Below, piece by piece: positions 60,950 through 64,000 of a DNA stretch of 64,000 nucleotides; within the stretch, counting starts at the first letter, position 1; every line of letters begins with the position of its first letter. The DNA comes from Acridotheres tristis (taxonomy: Eukaryota > Chordata > Aves > Passeriformes > Sturnidae): the NCBI GenBank assembly GCA_037013685.1, contig CM072894.1, positions 11,423,449 to 11,487,448 on the forward strand. Direction: 5' to 3'. The notes under the pieces are model-generated. The model was not told the DNA's origin, searched no databases, and worked only from the letters and a program-made list of their open reading frames with translations. The position numbers and the translations under genes are program-made.

Positions 60950-61372
60950 TTAGACTTAAAGTTTAATTGTACAGCGTAATTAAACCAGATGAAACCAATA
61001 CGCAGGGCTGTGACCACTTCAGGGATTGATTTAAGAAAGTTTCTACTGCATGGAAAATACGTTTAAAGTAGAAGAGTTACAGAAGCCGTATCATTCAATA
61101 TCTAAGTTTTAATTCAGTCTGTGAAATTCAACTAGCAATCATGCAGATTCCAACATCGTTTGCAAGTACTTTCCACGGGATTATGAAACGTCTCCTCATG
61201 ACCTATTCAGATTTGTGTTGAAATATTTATTTCTGGTTTGAAACAAGTTTGTTACTGTAGGGCAGACAGAACACGTTATACGAGTGAAGTCAGCTGTAAC
61301 ACGAATTGATAGCTTTGATGCCAGCCTTTGTACTTGATGGATGTGTATTTATTTTGGCAGGGATGTTGCCTT
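60950..61372. promoter_or_regulatory. CpG-retaining stretch beside a GC islet, possible conserved element
   Basis: AT-rich sequence with unusually many surviving CpGs (ACAGCGTAATTAAACC, CCAATACGCAGG, AAATACGTTTAAAG, CATCGTTTGC, TCCACGGG, GAAACGTC, ACACGTTATACGAG, ACACGAATTG). It includes a homeodomain-type TAATTAAA core. It runs directly into the GC islet at 61373. The combination suggests a conserved regulatory module, from composition only. Confidence 0.3.
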
Positions 61373-61490
61373 AGACGTGGTCCTTTGTGCCGTGCCGTGG
61401 TGGCTCCCAGGGCGCGCTCCCAGCTCGGCACAGCCGTGGCCGTGCCGGGCGGCCGGCGGGCACCGCCGGGCTGCAGCAGCACCTGCGAGC
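61373..61490. promoter_or_regulatory. Short CpG-rich islet in intron 3
   Basis: About 15 CpGs in 120 bases, with a core of GGGCGCGCTCCC and GGGCGGCCGGCGGGCACCG, sharply bounded by AT-rich sequence. TGTGTATTTATTTTGG precedes it at 61342-61357. Open frames on both strands reflect GC richness. It could be an intragenic enhancer, an alternative or antisense promoter, or inserted DNA. Confidence 0.45.
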
Positions 61491-64000
61491 AGGAGGCAAG
61501 GGATGCCTGGGCTGGCACTGCTCTGAGAGAGCTCGACATCAAACGGTGTCTCTATTTCATCTGAAATCAACTACTTAGATCTCTAGAGGGATTTTGCATA
61601 AGTGCAAACTAAGGATTACTATTTATCATTATTGCCTTTTTCATCTTCATGCTGTTTTAAAGTAATCAGAATAACCTTTGAAGTTAGGGGAGGTACTGTT
61701 TTTTCCATTATATAACTAGCTAACATAAAGCACCAAGAAGCAAAGTAACCTACCTAAGATGAGGCTCTTCTGTGTCAGAGCCAGAAACACAATCTGAGTT
61801 TCCCTTTCTTTTATATTTCAAATTCTGGAAATTTTTTCTTTCCTTTAGGAAAAGAAAATGCATTTACACATATCTAATGCACGCTTGTGTGCTCTCATAC
61901 AAGATGCAGTTTTTTGTTTGAAGAAGGTCACTCCAGCTGGTGCCTTGGAAACAGAAGCTGTGTGTCACAGGAGACTATTGATTTTACTGGGGTCCTCATG
62001 AGGTTAAAGCCTTTCTCCTCTCTGGGCCTCTCCCTGTGTCAGCTCCTGCATTTGCTAAAGTTAGAAATTATATGGCCACGTAGGGAAGATGATTGGGGAA
62101 AATAAGAGAGTAGGTGGGATTAATGAGGAAATGGAACATGTACATTCATGTTAGTCTCTCCTTCTAAACCATGATAGCAAGAGCTAGAGCAGATGTGTAC
62201 CTTTTGGAATACTACAGGCATTGTCTGAATTTGCATTAGCCAGACAAACACAATCTTTTACTAACTGTGAATGTTTCTAAAATATCAGACACGTTTAACT
62301 CACAACTCCACAGGGCAGGCCTTCAAATTTAAAATCACAAAAGCTGTTATGTATAAGAATGTACATACACTATATGTACACAACACTTTACAGAGCTGTA
62401 CTAGAAGTATAGAAATATGTTCTTGAATTAAAGAGAGTGGGAAAAGTTAAGTTTTAGTACTGAAATACTTGCTACACTTGAGGATTACACTTGAGGATTA
62501 CAATATTAAGCTGATTTAGGGTATTACATCTGAAATACTAGGACATAAACCAAATGTGTAATGAAAAGTTTTGTCAGAATTCATTTCTACCTGGTTTGTA
62601 TTGATCTTGTGCTTCTACTTGAAACAGGTTGGCTGCCTAAAATTGTGCTATAATTCAGATTTCATTGCATTTTTAGGGAAATGTTTTGGCATAAACACCC
62701 AGTACAGTCATGTCCTTCAAATCAGTTCATTCTTCATTGCCAGTTGCTAAGGTTGACAAGGAAAAAAGCCTGTTCCTGAAAGTCAGTGAGAGGTGTGCAG
62801 CTCTCCTGACAGCACAGAGTGCTCAGTGTCCCTGCCCACGCAGGAGCAGCACCACATCTCTGTGCCGTGCTGGGAACAGAAGCACTGCCACTCCTCCAGG
62901 CGTGCCCAGCAGGAACCTGCTGGGACAAGCCCAGACATCCCACACTGCTGGGCTTCAGCGCTCTTGAAGACATGAAAAGTGCAGCACATGGGATCAGAGC
63001 TGCCTTTTCTGAAGGATCTGACGAGTTGGTTGTTAGCTCACCCATATAGATACAGGAGTTTCAGTGTTTTGATGTCATTTTTAGCACATGGGAACATTAC
63101 AGACATGGAATTTGTAGATATTGAGCCTGTTGGAATTAAAATAACTTCAGATATCTTTAAAGAGGCTTTCTGAAGCACTCGGTTTTTTCCATTGCAGCAC
63201 ATGTAGTTTTTGATCAGTGCCTTACAGAGGCTGGAAGTGTGCCATTATACTAAAGCTGGTGTTACCATTTGGTTTGATAAGCAGGAAGTCCTGTGGTCCA
63301 AGATGAATATAAGGGATAATGTAAATGTTGTTTTCAGCCTTTTTATTTAAAAAAAAAAATTGACTTTTATTTCAATATGTAAGATGTCCCTAGCATGTTG
63401 TTAAGTGCTCAAGTTAGCTTTCCATTTAGCTTGAAGGTAAGGTTGAGGTGTACTCAAATACAGTTTGCCTACAGAAGCAAGATACTCCTTTTATCTCTGT
63501 AGTAATCAAATATTTATTGGTATATAGGGAACTTCAGAAAGAATAACCTCAATTTAGTTTTGTGTTAGGATTGCTATTTATTTTATGTACATGATGATTA
63601 TAAGGTTTTATTCAGTAGTGTTAGAAATTATGCTGAGGATGTCTGAACTCCCAGAAGAAAAGGCAGAAAGAGAAGTTTTGTTGGCTTTCTATGAGCTCAT
63701 TAATTTTTTCTGCACATTGTGGCAAGCTGCTAATTCACCTCTCTGTATCTAGTCATCAAAGAAAGAGGAGTTAGGGATTTCATAACCCACTCTCCTGCCA
63801 AAGACACTACCACTCATGCTTCATTTTTGAGCTTCATGTATCACTGCAACCTTCAGCATTCAAAATGAACCAAAACCACCAATCTGAACACCCCAGCCTG
63901 GCTCCAGATTGGGTGCTTGGTGGCAGCCAGTACACCAGAGAAGGGCAAAGGAGGGGAGTTCTGTTGAAGGGATTCTGTCTCTGGGACTGCCTGGCTGCAG
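61491..64000. other. BMPR2: BMPR2 intron 3 sequence to window end, no gene
   Basis: Mostly AT-rich intron. A GC-rich, CpG-poor block at 62790-62960 is not recognised as a repeat or exon. A 13-bp tandem duplication lies at 62474-62499 and an A-rich run near 63349. Exon 4 (transmembrane segment) is not present. Confidence 0.6.
62474..62499. repeat. 13-bp tandem duplication
   Basis: ACACTTGAGGATT occurs twice in direct succession, followed by ACA, consistent with a recent slippage duplication since the copies are identical. Confidence 0.9.

Larger units (their letters stand above)
1..64000 (+). other. BMPR2: BMPR2 locus, internal part (introns 1-3 with exons 2 and 3)
   Basis: Both recognisable coding exons belong to the same + strand gene, BMPR2, and join in phase. 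I infer that everything 5' of exon 2 is intron 1, between them is intron 2, and everything 3' of exon 3 is intron 3. BMPR2 is a single-pass serine/threonine kinase receptor of the TGF-beta family that binds BMP ligands with type I receptors at the cell surface. In human the gene also has very large introns 1 and 3 and a short intron 2, and the same proportions are seen here (at least 44.7 kb, 1.28 kb, at least 17.7 kb). The signal-peptide exon, transmembrane exon, kinase exons and the long C-terminal tail exon all lie outside the window. An unrelated gene nested in an intron cannot be excluded, but I found none I can support. Confidence 0.9.

Noticed and set aside
1..64000. CRISPR arrays, operons, toxin-antitoxin or phage modules
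   Set aside because: No regularly spaced repeats or compact gene clusters. The sequence is vertebrate intron with split exons.

Overview
This is vertebrate genomic DNA, almost certainly from a bird. It is AT-rich, intron-dominated sequence with no compact genes and no operon structure. Two short coding exons can be identified with confidence, both on the + strand. They are exon 2 (44706-44879) and exon 3 (46162-46341) of BMPR2, the type II bone morphogenetic protein receptor. Together they encode practically the whole extracellular ligand-binding domain, with all ten cysteines and three N-glycosylation sequons. The bird assignment rests on bird-like residues and small insertions relative to the human protein as I remember it, and on two CR1 LINE 3'-end fragments. 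A solo LTR of a type I associate with songbird genomes hints at a passerine, but that is weaker.

Layout: 1-44705 is the 3' part of BMPR2 intron 1 (exon 1, with the signal peptide, is not in the window). 44880-46161 is intron 2 (1,282 bp). 46342-64000 is the 5' part of intron 3, and exon 4 with the transmembrane segment is not reached. So the whole window lies inside one gene.

The introns hold three GC/CpG-rich islets (about 1100-1255, 22955-23400 and 61373-61490) and several CpG-retaining stretches that could be conserved regulatory elements. They also hold two CR1 fragments on the - strand (about 33058-33160 and 41737-41905), a solo LTR flanked by a perfect 5-bp target-site duplication (54312-54969), homopolymer runs and several short tandem duplications. 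One possible unannotated exon with consensus splice sites lies at 605-726.

No prokaryotic, CRISPR, phage or multi-gene system is present. The most interesting leads are modest: the solo LTR, the cryptic-exon candidate, the GC islets (two preceded by a nearly identical 16-mer), and a possible soluble receptor isoform made by read-through of the exon 3 donor.
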